Below, in pieces: positions 48,232 to 57,777 of a stretch of DNA of 64,000 bases (its first letter is position 1; each line of letters starts with the position of its first letter). The stretch is from Paludisphaera soli. Lineage in GTDB: Bacteria; Planctomycetota; Planctomycetia; Isosphaerales; Isosphaeraceae. A model generated the notes under the pieces. That model made no database searches, was not told the origin of the DNA, and saw nothing but the letters and a program-made list of their open reading frames with translations. A program made the position numbers and the translations under genes. The stretch lies in contig NZ_JAALJI010000026.1 in NCBI RefSeq assembly GCF_011064595.1, forward strand, positions 1 to 64,000, written 5' to 3'.

Positions 48232-49056
48232 TCAGGCGAAGGCGATCGACCCCTCGTCGAGGATCCGTTTGAGCGCGTTGGCCGCGTCGGCGAAGCGTTC
48301 GGGGCCGGTGAAGCCGTAGGAAAGCTCCGCGACGGTGAGGTGCGGCTCCAGCACGACGAAGCCGTCGTAGCCGGTCCGTACGGCGTCTTCCAGGAGTCGG
48401 GGGATGTGACCGTCCCCCTCGCCGGCGGGGACGTTGCGTCGCTGGGCCTCGCTGTAGTCCTTCACGTGGAAGTGGCCAACATGCGGGCGGAGCAGGGCCC
48501 AGGCGTCGTCGATCGGCTGGCCGACCTCGACGTAGTTCGCCGGGTCGAAGGCGTGCGAAAGGGCCGGCGAACCGACCGTCGCGAGGATGTCGCGGACGCG
48601 CTCGGCGTGGTCGCCGTAGATGCCCTTCTCGTTCTCTAGGAACAGCCTCACGCCGCGGTCGTGGGCGATCGAGGCCAGCTCGGCCATGCGATCGACGACG
48701 GCCGAGCGATGGTTCGCGGGGTCGTCGCCCGGGGGCATGTAGAAGCTGAAGACGCGGATCCGGGGGCATTCGTAATGGTCGGCCACGTCGAGCGCGCGGG
48801 CGAAGCGGGCCAGGTGCTCGTCGAACGGGTCGGTGATCTTGATCTTGCCGATCGGCGATCCGATCGCGCTGAGGCCGAAGCCGGCGTCCCGGAGCCGGTC
48901 CCGGAACTCGCGGTGCTGCTCCTCGGAGAGATCGAGGACGTTGGTGCCGTGGATCGCGCGGAACTCGATGTGCTTGACGCCGTGCCGGGTCAAGACCTCG
49001 ATCTGCTCCCGCGGGTCCTGGGAGATCTCGTCGGCGAAGGCGCTGAGGCGGATCAT
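48232..49056 (-). CDS. Sugar phosphate isomerase/epimerase-like TIM-barrel protein (cytoplasmic)
   Basis: A 274-residue protein beginning MIRLSAFADEISQDP, the standard start of one subgroup of these barrels. The strand motifs HIEFRAIHGTN, RIRVFSFYMPPG, LFLENEKGIYGD, HAFDPANYVEVG and VLEPHL fit a metal-dependent isomerase/epimerase. There is no signal peptide. Paired with the exported barrel downstream, it may handle the same sugar after uptake. A TATGAT -10-like hexamer lies on the minus strand at 49114-49119, but no convincing -35 accompanies it. Confidence 0.83.
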   Translation of the reverse strand: MIRLSAFADEISQDPREQIEVLTRHGVKHIEFRAIHGTNVLDLSEEQHREFRDRLRDAGFGLSAIGSPIGKIKITDPFDEHLARFARALDVADHYECPRIRVFSFYMPPGDDPANHRSAVVDRMAELASIAHDRGVRLFLENEKGIYGDHAERVRDILATVGSPALSHAFDPANYVEVGQPIDDAWALLRPHVGHFHVKDYSEAQRRNVPAGEGDGHIPRLLEDAVRTGYDGFVVLEPHLTVAELSYGFTGPERFADAANALKRILDEGSIAFA

Positions 49057-49237
49057 CGGGGCGGGTCTCGCGTCGCGTCGGTCGTGTCGTCTGGTTCGCT
49101 CACCTTCCTCGCGATCATAGCACTTCGGAGAGAAACCTCCAGGGGCCGGTGGTGCGAGGCGCGGCTTCGGAGTACGATACGGCCGGTCGACCGACGAAGA
49201 CCCGGATCAACCGCCCGGCATCTTGGGACGCCTGCTC

Positions 49238-49708
49238 ATGTGGACGCTCTTTTTCACGTTCGTGGTCTACTGGCTCGTGGCCTTCGTGGGCTGCTTCACC
49301 GTGGTCGAGATGGCGCAAGACGCCCTCTACGACGAGGTGACGCCGCGTGCGGGCCTGAAAGTGACCCTGGCCTCGCTGATCTTGGCGGCGACGATGACCT
49401 ACTTCCATCCGTCGTTCGACTCGATGTTCACGGCGAACATCCTGGGCACGGTCTTCCAGGCGATCATCTGGTTCGGCGTCTTCACGCTCGTCCTCCAGTT
49501 CCACCCGTGGCACGCGCTGGGGCTGGGGCTGCTGCTGATGTGCCTGGTCTCGCCGCTGGCGACCATGGGCGTCGACAGCATGCTCGCCCCGGACGCCCAG
49601 GCCTCCCGCGTCCGCGCCGGGACCACGCCGGCGGTCACGAAGCCGGTCCGCGAGTCGCTCGCGCCCGCCGGGGCCGCCCCCAAGGCGGCCGCTCCCGCAA
49701 CCCCCTGA
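49238..49708 (+). CDS. Hypothetical membrane protein
   Basis: A 156-residue protein with four hydrophobic segments (about residues 2-24, 43-60, 70-90 and 92-115) and a polar Ala/Pro/Thr-rich C-terminal tail after about 120. The helices contain few charges. I recognise no family. The ATG at 49238 begins directly with the first helix; a TTG at 49223 is possible. No ribosome binding site is evident. It faces the patatin gene convergently, with 16 bases between the stop codons. Confidence 0.55.
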   Translation: MWTLFFTFVVYWLVAFVGCFTVVEMAQDALYDEVTPRAGLKVTLASLILAATMTYFHPSFDSMFTANILGTVFQAIIWFGVFTLVLQFHPWHALGLGLLLMCLVSPLATMGVDSMLAPDAQASRVRAGTTPAVTKPVRESLAPAGAAPKAAAPATP

Positions 49709-49724
49709 GACGCGATCCCTCGGC

Positions 49725-52052
49725 TCAGTCCAGGATCCAATGCCCCTCGTACGTCGTGTCGGGGTCGGGGCCGATGATCTGCCAGCCGACCACGGCGCCG
49801 TCCAGGACCTCGAACATCCGCGTCGGCCTGATCGGCCGACGTTCCTCGGGCGCGTCGATCTTGTAGCCGATCAGGCTGAGACGGCCCGCGGGCCTCCGGC
49901 TGGGCATCAGGATCCACATCGACGCCACCTTCGTGACGCCGTTGCTGACGTGGACGAGCGAATTGACCCCGACGCGCCCCGCGCGGATCTCGGGGCCGCG
50001 ATAGATCTGCTCGACCACGACCTCGACCACCTCGCCGTGCGGGACGCCGCTGAAGTCGAGGTCCAGCTCCCAGCGATACGTCACGCCGTCGCCTTCGGTC
50101 GGCTCGGGCTCCGTACGCCTGAGGACGGGGGAGAGGTTCTTGTTCAGGAAGTTCACCACGAGGTCCGGCGACCGGCTGGTGAGATGGAACCTCAGGTGGT
50201 CGCCCGCGTTCTCGACCTCGGTCCGGCGCACCAGGTAGCGACGATGCTGGTAGACCTGAGGCTCCGAGGCGGCCGGCCAGGGGGCCGCGGATCGCTCCCA
50301 TCGACGCAGGTCGACGATGTGCGAATCGCTCAAAAACTCGAAGCCCCGGTAGTCGGTCGGGGCGAAGCGATCGGCGGGGACCGGCGTGAGGCCGTCCAGG
50401 CTCGCCACCGGGCCGTCGCGGACCAGGCTCAGGAGCCGGGCCTCGTCCGGGCTCCCCTCGGCCACGAGCCCCAGCGCCTGCCGAACGCCAGTGCTGCTGA
50501 CGTAAGTCCGATAGAGCAGGTAGGGGCCGGCGAGCAGGAGGAGGAGCATGAACGGCAGGAAGACGTAGGTCATCGCGTCCCGCCAGTCGAGGAGCGTGCT
50601 GAAGATGCGTCGCGAGGCCGAGGCTTGCAGTTGCCTGGCCAGCACCGTCCCGTCATTGGCGGGGCGGTCGCGCCAGCTCAGGATGCGGCCGAGCTTTCGC
50701 GGCTTTTCCGGCATCGGGTCCCAGGGCGGGCCGTCGGGGAGGACGTCGCCGAAGACGTCGGGCCTCGAGCGGCAGGCCTGACGCGCGACGCAGTATCCGT
50801 GGCGGACCAGGCTGCGGATCTCGGTCGACGAGAAGCGGTCGAGGTCGGTGCGCATGCCGACGATCTGTCGTTGGATCACCGGCAAGGGGGCGGTCGGGTC
50901 CTCCTCGGGCTCCACCAGGCGATAGATGGGCGTGAAGAGGAATCCCGCCGCCGCGCCGAAGATCTCCTTCTCCAGCTGCCAGACGCGGTCCATGAGGATG
51001 TCCGAGGCTCGCATGGCGGTCTGGATCAGGCCGCCGCTGAAGGCGTCGCGGGTGATGCTCAGCTTGGCACCGGCGTCGCTGGCGATGACCACGTCGAACT
51101 CCGAGACGCTGGGTCGCACAGACGGCGGGGCGCCGGGGACGTGGTCGGGGACCGCGCCCGTGCCGTCGCCGGGCTCCGCGTCCTCGGCTTCCACCACCTG
51201 GCCATTCGAATCGCGACCCGACGGCCGGCTCTGGACGGGCCCCCCCGCGCCGACGGCGGCCGGCTCCAGGTCGGCTTCCTCGGGCTCCTCGACCTCCACC
51301 TCGCGGCCGTCGGCGTCGGTGGGGCGGCAGGTCTCCGACCAGCATCGCTCGATGAACCGGAAGGCCCGGATCCCCAGGTTGTCGAACACGCCTCCGTCGG
51401 TGAACGCCTGATGCGAGAAGGCGGCCTCGCTCGCGCCGATGTCCTGGGATCGGACCTGGATCGGCGGGAAGAAGCCGGGGAACGCCGACGAGGCTGCGAC
51501 GGCCAGGGGGATCGTCGCCAGGCCGGCCTGGATCCGCTCGAACTGGATTCGATCGCCCGGGAGCCTGCGCTGCAGGATCAGCCCGGAGCGGGTGAACGAG
51601 GTGATGCAGCCCTCGCTCAGGTTCGTGGCCAGGATGTGGAGCTCGGGCTTGTCGGGCAGTTCGTAGAGGCAGGTGTCGCCGTAGAGGTGCTTCTGGTAGT
51701 GGTATTCCAGCATGCCGGCCCGGGTGTAGCGGCGGTTGACGGGCCGGCGCGTCAGCCATCGAGGGGCCGTGGCCAGGACGGCGAACGGATAGCGGCGGAC
51801 GATCCGGTTGCGGACGTCCATCCGGACGAAGTCCAGGATCTCCTTCGCGGCCTTGTCGAACTCCTCGGCGGGGCCGTTGTAGCGGTCCCAGTTGAGCACG
51901 AGGTGAGCGGCGAGGATGCTCCCGCCGGAGACCGAAGTGATGTGCGAGACGTTCTCCAGGGCCCCGGCGTCGCGGAGGAACCGGATGATGCCCAGATGAT
52001 AAAGGGTCGCGCGGAAGCCGCCCCCGGACAGGGCCAGGCCGATCTTGGGCAT
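49725..52052 (-). CDS. Patatin-like phospholipase, membrane-associated
   Basis: A 775-residue protein. The N-terminal patatin domain has the oxyanion loop LALSGGGFRATLYHLG, the nucleophile Ser42 in SVSGGS and the catalytic aspartate Asp219 in FTDGGVFDNLG, so the Ser-Asp dyad is complete. An acidic, low-complexity insert (about 245-310) interrupts the domain. A hydrophobic helix pair near 490-520 (VFLPFMLLLLLAGPYLLY) anchors it, and about 250 residues follow that may form a beta-rich domain. No signal peptide is present, so the active site is probably cytoplasmic. It probably hydrolyses acyl esters of membrane lipids. It lies 215 bases downstream of hpnG but with no evidence of a shared operon. 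Confidence 0.85.
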   Translation of the reverse strand: MPKIGLALSGGGFRATLYHLGIIRFLRDAGALENVSHITSVSGGSILAAHLVLNWDRYNGPAEEFDKAAKEILDFVRMDVRNRIVRRYPFAVLATAPRWLTRRPVNRRYTRAGMLEYHYQKHLYGDTCLYELPDKPELHILATNLSEGCITSFTRSGLILQRRLPGDRIQFERIQAGLATIPLAVAASSAFPGFFPPIQVRSQDIGASEAAFSHQAFTDGGVFDNLGIRAFRFIERCWSETCRPTDADGREVEVEEPEEADLEPAAVGAGGPVQSRPSGRDSNGQVVEAEDAEPGDGTGAVPDHVPGAPPSVRPSVSEFDVVIASDAGAKLSITRDAFSGGLIQTAMRASDILMDRVWQLEKEIFGAAAGFLFTPIYRLVEPEEDPTAPLPVIQRQIVGMRTDLDRFSSTEIRSLVRHGYCVARQACRSRPDVFGDVLPDGPPWDPMPEKPRKLGRILSWRDRPANDGTVLARQLQASASRRIFSTLLDWRDAMTYVFLPFMLLLLLAGPYLLYRTYVSSTGVRQALGLVAEGSPDEARLLSLVRDGPVASLDGLTPVPADRFAPTDYRGFEFLSDSHIVDLRRWERSAAPWPAASEPQVYQHRRYLVRRTEVENAGDHLRFHLTSRSPDLVVNFLNKNLSPVLRRTEPEPTEGDGVTYRWELDLDFSGVPHGEVVEVVVEQIYRGPEIRAGRVGVNSLVHVSNGVTKVASMWILMPSRRPAGRLSLIGYKIDAPEERRPIRPTRMFEVLDGAVVGWQIIGPDPDTTYEGHWILD

Positions 52053-52267
52053 ATTGTCGCCTCCCTTCCCTTTCGCGTCGGCGCAGGGATTCGCGGCTGT
52101 CGAGAATCACGTCCATTTCCCCTCGTCCGGCGGGAGCCGGGCGAGTGGTGCGGCGACGTCGGATGAGGTAGGTCGCCCTGAAACGCCGCGCGGGGCTCTC
52201 GTTGACCTCGATGCGCGGGCTCGGGCGATCTCAATGCAACCGGCGCGCCGGCGTGACGGGCGGCGGC

Positions 52268-53041
52268 TCAGGTCAGGCCGCGTAAGAAGACCTGGAGGCC
52301 GTCAGCGAGGCGGTCGGCCGCTTCGAGTGCGTGGGCGTGTAGCGACCAGAAATCCTTGAGCGACGAAGGTCGGCCCACGAGCGCGCGCAGGGCCGCGCCG
52401 ACGCGGTAGCTGCCGGATGTGTTCAGCAGGCGGCCGACCTCGGGGGGGAGGTCCGTCCGGGCGTCGTCGCTGACGACCCGGAGCGAGAGGAATGGGACGC
52501 GACGTTCGCGGGCGGCGACGGCCGCGGCGAAGGTCTCCATGTCGATCAGGTCGGCCTGGTGCTCATTTCGGAGCCTGGCCTTTTCGGCTGCGGACGTCAC
52601 GACGTGATCGACGAGGAGCAGCCGGCCGACCGATCGGATGCCGGGGACGGGCCCGACGAGGCCGGCGGCGATCTCGACGACCTCGCCCGACCCGTCGATC
52701 AGCGAGCGCGGGGCGATCAGGTCGTTGCGGTTCAGGGCGGGATCGAGCGCGCCGGCGAAGCCGGCCGAGACGATCACTTGCGGCCGGTGACCGGCGAGCA
52801 GGTGCTCGACGCCCCGACGGGCCGAGGCTGCGCCGACGCCCGAGGCCAGCACGGCGAGGATTCGGCCCTCAAGCTCCCCCTCGACCACCGTCAGCCCCCG
52901 GGCGGCGTAGCGCCGGACTCGGGCCAGCTTGTCGATCAGGTGGCCGGCCTCCATCGGCATCGCCATGACGACGCCGACGTCGGCCGGGGAGGGGGCGGGG
53001 GCCAGTCGCTGGGGCTCGGGGTCGATCAAAGGAACTGCCAC
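52268..53041 (-). CDS. hpnG: Hopanoid-associated nucleoside phosphorylase HpnG
   Basis: A 257-residue phosphorylase-superfamily protein. HpnG removes adenine from adenosylhopane to give ribosylhopane phosphate or ribosylhopane, the next step after HpnH. Visible segments are VGVVMAMPMEAG (first strand), ASGVGAASARRGVEHLL, VSAGFAGALDPAL and IDMETFAAAVAA with the conserved Met-Glu pair. The start is uncertain: GTG at 53041 (16-base overlap with hpnH) is given because the first strand must be included. TTG at 53029, overlapping the hpnH stop as TTGA, is the alternative. ATG at about 52966 would cut off the first strand. Confidence 0.8.
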   Translation of the reverse strand: MAVPLIDPEPQRLAPAPSPADVGVVMAMPMEAGHLIDKLARVRRYAARGLTVVEGELEGRILAVLASGVGAASARRGVEHLLAGHRPQVIVSAGFAGALDPALNRNDLIAPRSLIDGSGEVVEIAAGLVGPVPGIRSVGRLLLVDHVVTSAAEKARLRNEHQADLIDMETFAAAVAARERRVPFLSLRVVSDDARTDLPPEVGRLLNTSGSYRVGAALRALVGRPSSLKDFWSLHAHALEAADRLADGLQVFLRGLT

Positions 53042-54027
53042 TTGACCATCTTGAGGGTGTCGCCGAGGCGGCTGTTCACGCCGAGGGCGGCCGAGGTCTC
53101 GAAGCCCGAGTGCATCATGCAGTTCTCGCAGCGCGGGTCGTTGCCCGGGCCGTAGTCCTCCCACTCGGTCTTGTTGATCAGGTCGCCGAAGGTCGGGTGG
53201 TGGATGTCGGTGATGAGGTAGCAGGGGCCCTTCCATCCCTTGATGTTGCGGGTGGGGTTGGCCCAGGCGGTGCAAGACAGCTCGCGCTTGCCCTGAAGGA
53301 ACTCCAGGTAGATCGGCGACGAGTAGAATCGGTACTTGCGGAACATGGCCTCGGCCGCCCGGAACTTGGCCCGGATGTCGGCGCGGGTCATGAACATCTC
53401 CTTGGAATCGACCGCGGCGTAGCCGTAGCCGGGGGAGATGAGGAAGCCGTCGACGTCCAGGCTCGTGAGGTAGCCGAACAGCTCGTCCAGCTCCTTCATG
53501 TCGGTCTCCTGGAAGACCGTCGTGTTGGTGCAGACGAGGAAGCCGGCCTCCTTGGCCGCCTTCACGCCGTCGATGGCCGAGTCGAAGACGCCCTGACGCT
53601 CGACGGCGATGTCGTGGCTCTCGCGCATGCCGTCGAAGTGGACGTTGAAGAAGAACCGGGAATTCGGCTTGAAGTCCTGGATCTTCTTGCGGATGAACAT
53701 CCCGTTTGTGCAGAGGTAGACGACCTTCTTGCGCTCCAGGATCTTGGCGGTCAGCTCGCCGATGCCGGGGTAGATCATCGGCTCCCCGCCGCAGATCGAC
53801 ACGACCGGCGCGCCGCATTCGTCGACCGCCGCGAGGCACTCGTCGATCGAGAGCTTCTGCTTGATGGTCTGCGAGTACTCGCGGATCCGCCCGCAGCCGG
53901 TGCAGGTCAGGTTGCAGGCGTGGAGCGGCTCCAGCATCAGGACCATCGGGAACTTCTTGGCCCGGGAGAGCTTCTTCTTGGCGATGTAACCGGCGATTCG
54001 GCTCGTCATCTGCAGTGGAAAACGCAT
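53026..54027 (-). CDS. hpnH: Adenosyl-hopene synthase HpnH (radical SAM)
   Basis: A 333-residue radical SAM enzyme that adds the 5'-deoxyadenosyl group to diploptene, the first step of bacteriohopanetetrol side-chain synthesis. The cluster motif is CNLTCTGC (Cys38, Cys42, Cys45). The N-terminus MRFPLQMTSRIAGYIAKKKL is almost diagnostic of HpnH. A C-terminal Cys-containing GNDPRCENCMMHSGFE agrees with the family. It lies 69 bases downstream of the squalene-hopene cyclase and overlaps hpnG. Confidence 0.93.
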   Translation of the reverse strand: MRFPLQMTSRIAGYIAKKKLSRAKKFPMVLMLEPLHACNLTCTGCGRIREYSQTIKQKLSIDECLAAVDECGAPVVSICGGEPMIYPGIGELTAKILERKKVVYLCTNGMFIRKKIQDFKPNSRFFFNVHFDGMRESHDIAVERQGVFDSAIDGVKAAKEAGFLVCTNTTVFQETDMKELDELFGYLTSLDVDGFLISPGYGYAAVDSKEMFMTRADIRAKFRAAEAMFRKYRFYSSPIYLEFLQGKRELSCTAWANPTRNIKGWKGPCYLITDIHHPTFGDLINKTEWEDYGPGNDPRCENCMMHSGFETSAALGVNSRLGDTLKMVKWQFL

Positions 54028-54095
54028 GCGGCGATCACTCCCTTGTTCTGCTTGCGCGACCTGACCGAATCGGGGGCGAAATGGGATGGGGACCG

Positions 54096-56120
54096 TCAGA
54101 CCAGAGGCCGGGGGTCGGCCGGGATGCGGCTGGCCAACGCCCCGGGCGCGAGGCTCCGATCCCGGGCGAGGGCCTGGCCGTAGCGGGCGATCGCCATGAG
54201 CGGGAAGGAGACGCTGTAGAGGTGGTACTTGAGATAGAAGACCTTGGGGAACCCGGTCCCGGTGAACTCGGGCTCGTCCCACGAGCCGTCCTCGAGCTGC
54301 GAGTCGACGAGGTACTGGATCCCCCGGGCGACGGCCTCGCCGTCGACGCGGCCGGCGGCGATCAGCCCGAGCACGGCCCAGGCGGTCTGCGAGGCGGTCG
54401 GCGTCCCCGTGCCTTTCAGGGCGGGATCGTCGTACGTCCCGCAGGTCTCGCCCCAGCCGCCGCAAGGCTGCTGGACCGACTCCAGCCAGTCGGCCGCCCG
54501 CACCAGCGCCGGGACGTCCATCGGGTGGTCGATCGCCTTGAGCCCCTGGAGGACCTGCCAGGTCCCGTAGATGTAGTTCACGCCCCAGCGCCCGTACCAG
54601 CAGCCCTCGGGCTCCTGCGTCCGCCAGAGGTAATCCAGGCCCCGGGCGACCGCCGGGTGGTCGAGTCGGAAGCCGAGGGCGCCGAACAGCTCGATCTGGC
54701 GGGCCGTGATGTCGGCGCAGCTCGGGTCGAGCATGGCGTTGTGGTCGGCGAACGGGACCTTGGTGAGGACCTCGTTGTCGATGTCCACGTCGAACGCCGC
54801 CCAGCCGCCGTCGCGGTTCTGCATCGCGAGCAGCCAGTCGGTGCCGCGGCGGATCGCCCCGGCGATCGGCGGCTCGTCGGCGGCCGGCGAGCGGAGCAGG
54901 GCCATCAGCACCATCGCCGTGTCGTCGATGTCCGGATAGAAGGCGTTGGCGTACTCGAACGGCCAGCCGCTCGGCTCGACGCCCGGCCGGCGGACGGCCC
55001 AGTCTCCCGGCCTCCGCAGCTCCTTCGAGAGCAGCCACTCGGCCGCCCTCTCGACGGCCGCCGCGTCGGCCGGCTCGTCGGCGTCGGAGATCGCGATGGC
55101 CGTGATCGCCGTATCCCAGACGGGGGACACGCAGGGTTGGAAACGGGTCGTCTCCCCCTCGTCGATCCGCAGGTCGTCAAGGTGTCGCCAGGCCCAGGTC
55201 ACCGACGGCGAATCGGGCTCATACCCCAGGCAGTGGAGCGCGAGGATCGTGTAGATCATCGGCGGGTAGATCGCCCCCAGGCCGTCGGAATCCTCGAAGT
55301 GCTCGACCATCCAGCGGTGCGCCTCGCGCAGCCCCCGGCGTCGCAAGGCGGCCGGCGTGACGCGGTCGGCGAACTTCAGGCCCCGATCCACCGCCAGGAA
55401 GAACCGGCCCCACGAGAACAGGGGCGGTCGGGGACGGGCCCAGGACCGGGGACCGTCGAACAGCTCGGCGATGCCCCGCTCGGGCTGGACCCTCCGCACC
55501 GGCTTGAAGTGCGACACGATGGAGAGCGGCACGACGATCGAGCGGGTCCACGAGGACATCGCGCTCAGGCTGAAGCCGAACCGCGAGGGGATCAGGGCCA
55601 TCTCGGGGGGGACGATCGGGCACTCGTCGTACGAGATCTCGCCGAGCAGGGCGAGATAGAACCGGGTGAAGCTGTTGCTGGCCCCGGCCCCGCCCAGGGC
55701 GAGGATGACTTCTCGCGCCTTGACCATGGCCGGGTCGTCGGCCGGCACGCCGGTCAGCTTGAGGGCGAAGTAGGCCTCCACCGAAGTGCTCACGTCGGCC
55801 GGCCCGCCGGGGTAGGTCGGCCAGCCGCCGGTCGGCAGCTGGTGCGCCAGGATGTAGCGTGCACAGCGCCGGCAGACGTCCTCGCGCTCGCGGCCGAAGA
55901 AGGCCAGCAGGAGGATGTATTCGGATTCGAGGATCGTGTCGCCTTCGAGTTCGCCGACCCAGTGGCCGTCGTCCTTCTGGCGGGCGAGCAGCCAGTTCCG
56001 CGTCCGGTCGAGGGCGGCTTCGTGACCGCTGGCTGCGGGAGCCTCGCGACGCAGCGACGACCGGACGAAGGTATGGGCCGCATCGCCCTGAGAAGCGCCT
56101 CCCTCCTTGTTGGCGATCAT
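54096..56120 (-). CDS. shc: Squalene-hopene cyclase
   Basis: A 674-residue class II terpene cyclase that converts squalene to hopene or hopanol, the precursor of membrane hopanoids. The catalytic acid motif is present as Asp397-Ile-Asp399-Asp400 in FYPDIDDTAM. Several QW repeats are visible (QLPTGGW, QNRDGGW, QEPEGCW, QPCGGW, QLEDGSW). Length and repeat number fit the family. The enzyme is a monotopic membrane protein. It heads shc-hpnH-hpnG. Upstream there is a candidate promoter (TTGATC, 18 bases, TAGGAT). Confidence 0.95.
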   Translation of the reverse strand: MIANKEGGASQGDAAHTFVRSSLRREAPAASGHEAALDRTRNWLLARQKDDGHWVGELEGDTILESEYILLLAFFGREREDVCRRCARYILAHQLPTGGWPTYPGGPADVSTSVEAYFALKLTGVPADDPAMVKAREVILALGGAGASNSFTRFYLALLGEISYDECPIVPPEMALIPSRFGFSLSAMSSWTRSIVVPLSIVSHFKPVRRVQPERGIAELFDGPRSWARPRPPLFSWGRFFLAVDRGLKFADRVTPAALRRRGLREAHRWMVEHFEDSDGLGAIYPPMIYTILALHCLGYEPDSPSVTWAWRHLDDLRIDEGETTRFQPCVSPVWDTAITAIAISDADEPADAAAVERAAEWLLSKELRRPGDWAVRRPGVEPSGWPFEYANAFYPDIDDTAMVLMALLRSPAADEPPIAGAIRRGTDWLLAMQNRDGGWAAFDVDIDNEVLTKVPFADHNAMLDPSCADITARQIELFGALGFRLDHPAVARGLDYLWRTQEPEGCWYGRWGVNYIYGTWQVLQGLKAIDHPMDVPALVRAADWLESVQQPCGGWGETCGTYDDPALKGTGTPTASQTAWAVLGLIAAGRVDGEAVARGIQYLVDSQLEDGSWDEPEFTGTGFPKVFYLKYHLYSVSFPLMAIARYGQALARDRSLAPGALASRIPADPRPLV

Positions 56121-56234
56121 GCGTTCTCGATCCTCTGGTTCTCGGCGTGTTAGGGTCGCGGCCTCTCGGGCAATCGACGATGAGTCCCGGCGCGCGGGCA
56201 GGCTTCGGAGAGGCCCTCCCGTGAGTGGGAGGTC

Positions 56235-56264
56235 ATCCTAAGCGGCTCGCCGAGATTCGATCAA
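56235..56264 (-). promoter_or_regulatory. Possible promoter of the shc-hpnH-hpnG operon
   Basis: On the minus strand this reads TTGATC, 18 bases, TAGGAT, ending about 115 bases before the shc ATG. Confidence 0.4.
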
Positions 56265-56369
56265 GATCAAACCCCCTCAAGATTTGCGACCTAATGACCG
56301 ACGGTCGCGTCGAGGGGGCCGAGAGTTTGCCTAGCTTCTTCAGAGTCGCGCGGTGTGGGGGGAGGGGCC

Positions 56370-57638
56370 TCAATCGGCCGTGAAGGTGGACTCGATCCGG
56401 AAGTCGCGCAGCAGGGGGATCGACCGCAGCAGGGCTTCGAGCCGGGCCGGATCCTCGCCGAGGGACAGCGTCCCTCGGACCTGCACGAGGTCTCCCTGAA
56501 CCCGGACCCGGTCGACGTGCGCGGAGTCGCCGACGTGGCGGCGGACCTGCCCCAGGAAGTAAGGCTCCAGGTCGTCCGGTCGTCCCTTCGTCCGCAGCGG
56601 GTTGGGGCGGTTCTCGTCGGGGAGCGGGAACTCCAGCTTGTCGACGACCTCGCGAACGCCCGGCGTCTGCTGCGCGGCCCGGTACGCCAGCATCGCCTCG
56701 TAGGCCGACGGCACCTTGCCCGAGATCGTCGCGACGTCCTCTCGCGCGGACACCTCGACGGCCTGGTCCTTGAGGGCGGGGCGACGGCCGAAAGCCTGTT
56801 CGATCCGTGCCTTGAGCCCCCCGCCGCCTTCGCGGGCCGCCGGTGCCGGGCGGGGAGTTTCGGCCGGGTCGACGGCCGGGGGGGGCGGCGGCGGGACGGG
56901 CCGCTGGAGCTCGATCGGCCGGCCGTCGACGGGCTGAGGGGGCGGCGGGGGCGATTCCCGGCTCGCGACCCTCAGGTCGCTGGCGACGCGGGTTACGCCG
57001 GGCACGCTCATGGCTTCCTGTTCGATCAGTCGCTTGTCTTCCTCGCTGGCGACGACGCCGCTGAGCGACACCTGGCCGTACTCATCGACGGTGAGCTGGA
57101 GCTGACCTCGGGCCGGGGCGGAGGCCCGGCGCAGTCTCGCGTCCGCGGTCGGGGCGGCAGAGGTCGCGTCGGGGCGACTCGCGGATCGCATCGGGAAGCT
57201 CAGGATGGGTGGCTCGAGGCCGAAGAACGGGTCGTCGAGTCGGCCGAACAGGGGTTCGGGATAGACGAAGTATGGGGAGGGGCCGACGGGGGCCGCCGCG
57301 ACGGCGGACGCCGCCGAGTAGGTTTGCTCGATTGCGACGCGATGGGCCTCGTTCGTGTCGATCACCAGGTCGTCGTGCGGGACGAGGCCCAGGTCGATGA
57401 CCGTCCGGATCGCCAGGTCGTGCACGGCCTTGGTGCCGACCTTCCCGGACAGGATGATCTCGCCCTGCCGGCCGACGTCGACCCGGATCGCGTAGGGGAG
57501 GGTGAGCGGGTTCGCCCGGAGCGCGTCGACCACGGATTGCTCGGGGGCGACGCGCGGTTGTTCGAGGGCGAAGTTCGGCCGTGGGGCCGGCGCGGCGGCC
57601 AGGGCCGCGAGGACGAGGAGTCGAAGGCGTCGGGACAT
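56370..57638 (-). CDS. BON-domain periplasmic protein
   Basis: A 422-residue exported protein with a signal peptide (about 1-24). Four stretches look like BON repeats, which bind phospholipid surfaces: about 32-92 (VVDALRANPLTL, IILSGKVGTKAVHDLA), 165-220 (VSLSGVVASEEDKRLIEQEA), 275-330 (VATISGKVPSAYEAML) and 345-420 (a less clear one). Between the second and third lies a Pro-rich linker. The protein probably acts at the outer membrane or in the periplasm. It has its own promoter and is separated from the TolC-like gene by a terminator. Confidence 0.78.
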   Translation of the reverse strand: MSRRLRLLVLAALAAAPAPRPNFALEQPRVAPEQSVVDALRANPLTLPYAIRVDVGRQGEIILSGKVGTKAVHDLAIRTVIDLGLVPHDDLVIDTNEAHRVAIEQTYSAASAVAAAPVGPSPYFVYPEPLFGRLDDPFFGLEPPILSFPMRSASRPDATSAAPTADARLRRASAPARGQLQLTVDEYGQVSLSGVVASEEDKRLIEQEAMSVPGVTRVASDLRVASRESPPPPPQPVDGRPIELQRPVPPPPPPAVDPAETPRPAPAAREGGGGLKARIEQAFGRRPALKDQAVEVSAREDVATISGKVPSAYEAMLAYRAAQQTPGVREVVDKLEFPLPDENRPNPLRTKGRPDDLEPYFLGQVRRHVGDSAHVDRVRVQGDLVQVRGTLSLGEDPARLEALLRSIPLLRDFRIESTFTAD

Positions 57639-57706
57639 GGGATGCTCGCCCCTTCCTTGTCGACGTGCTGAGCGCGGTGCGGGGGAGGTAAGCCCCTCGA
57701 TTGGAG

Positions 57707-57734
57707 TCTATCGGCGGCCGTCGAGGGGCGACAA
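57707..57734 (-). promoter_or_regulatory. Promoter of the BON-domain gene
   Basis: On the minus strand this reads TTGTCG, 16 bases, GATAGA, with the -10 ending 69 bases before the ATG at 57638. Confidence 0.5.
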
Positions 57735-57777
57735 GGCGATCTCGATCGTTCCGGTGGAGGAGTCGTAACGAACGACG

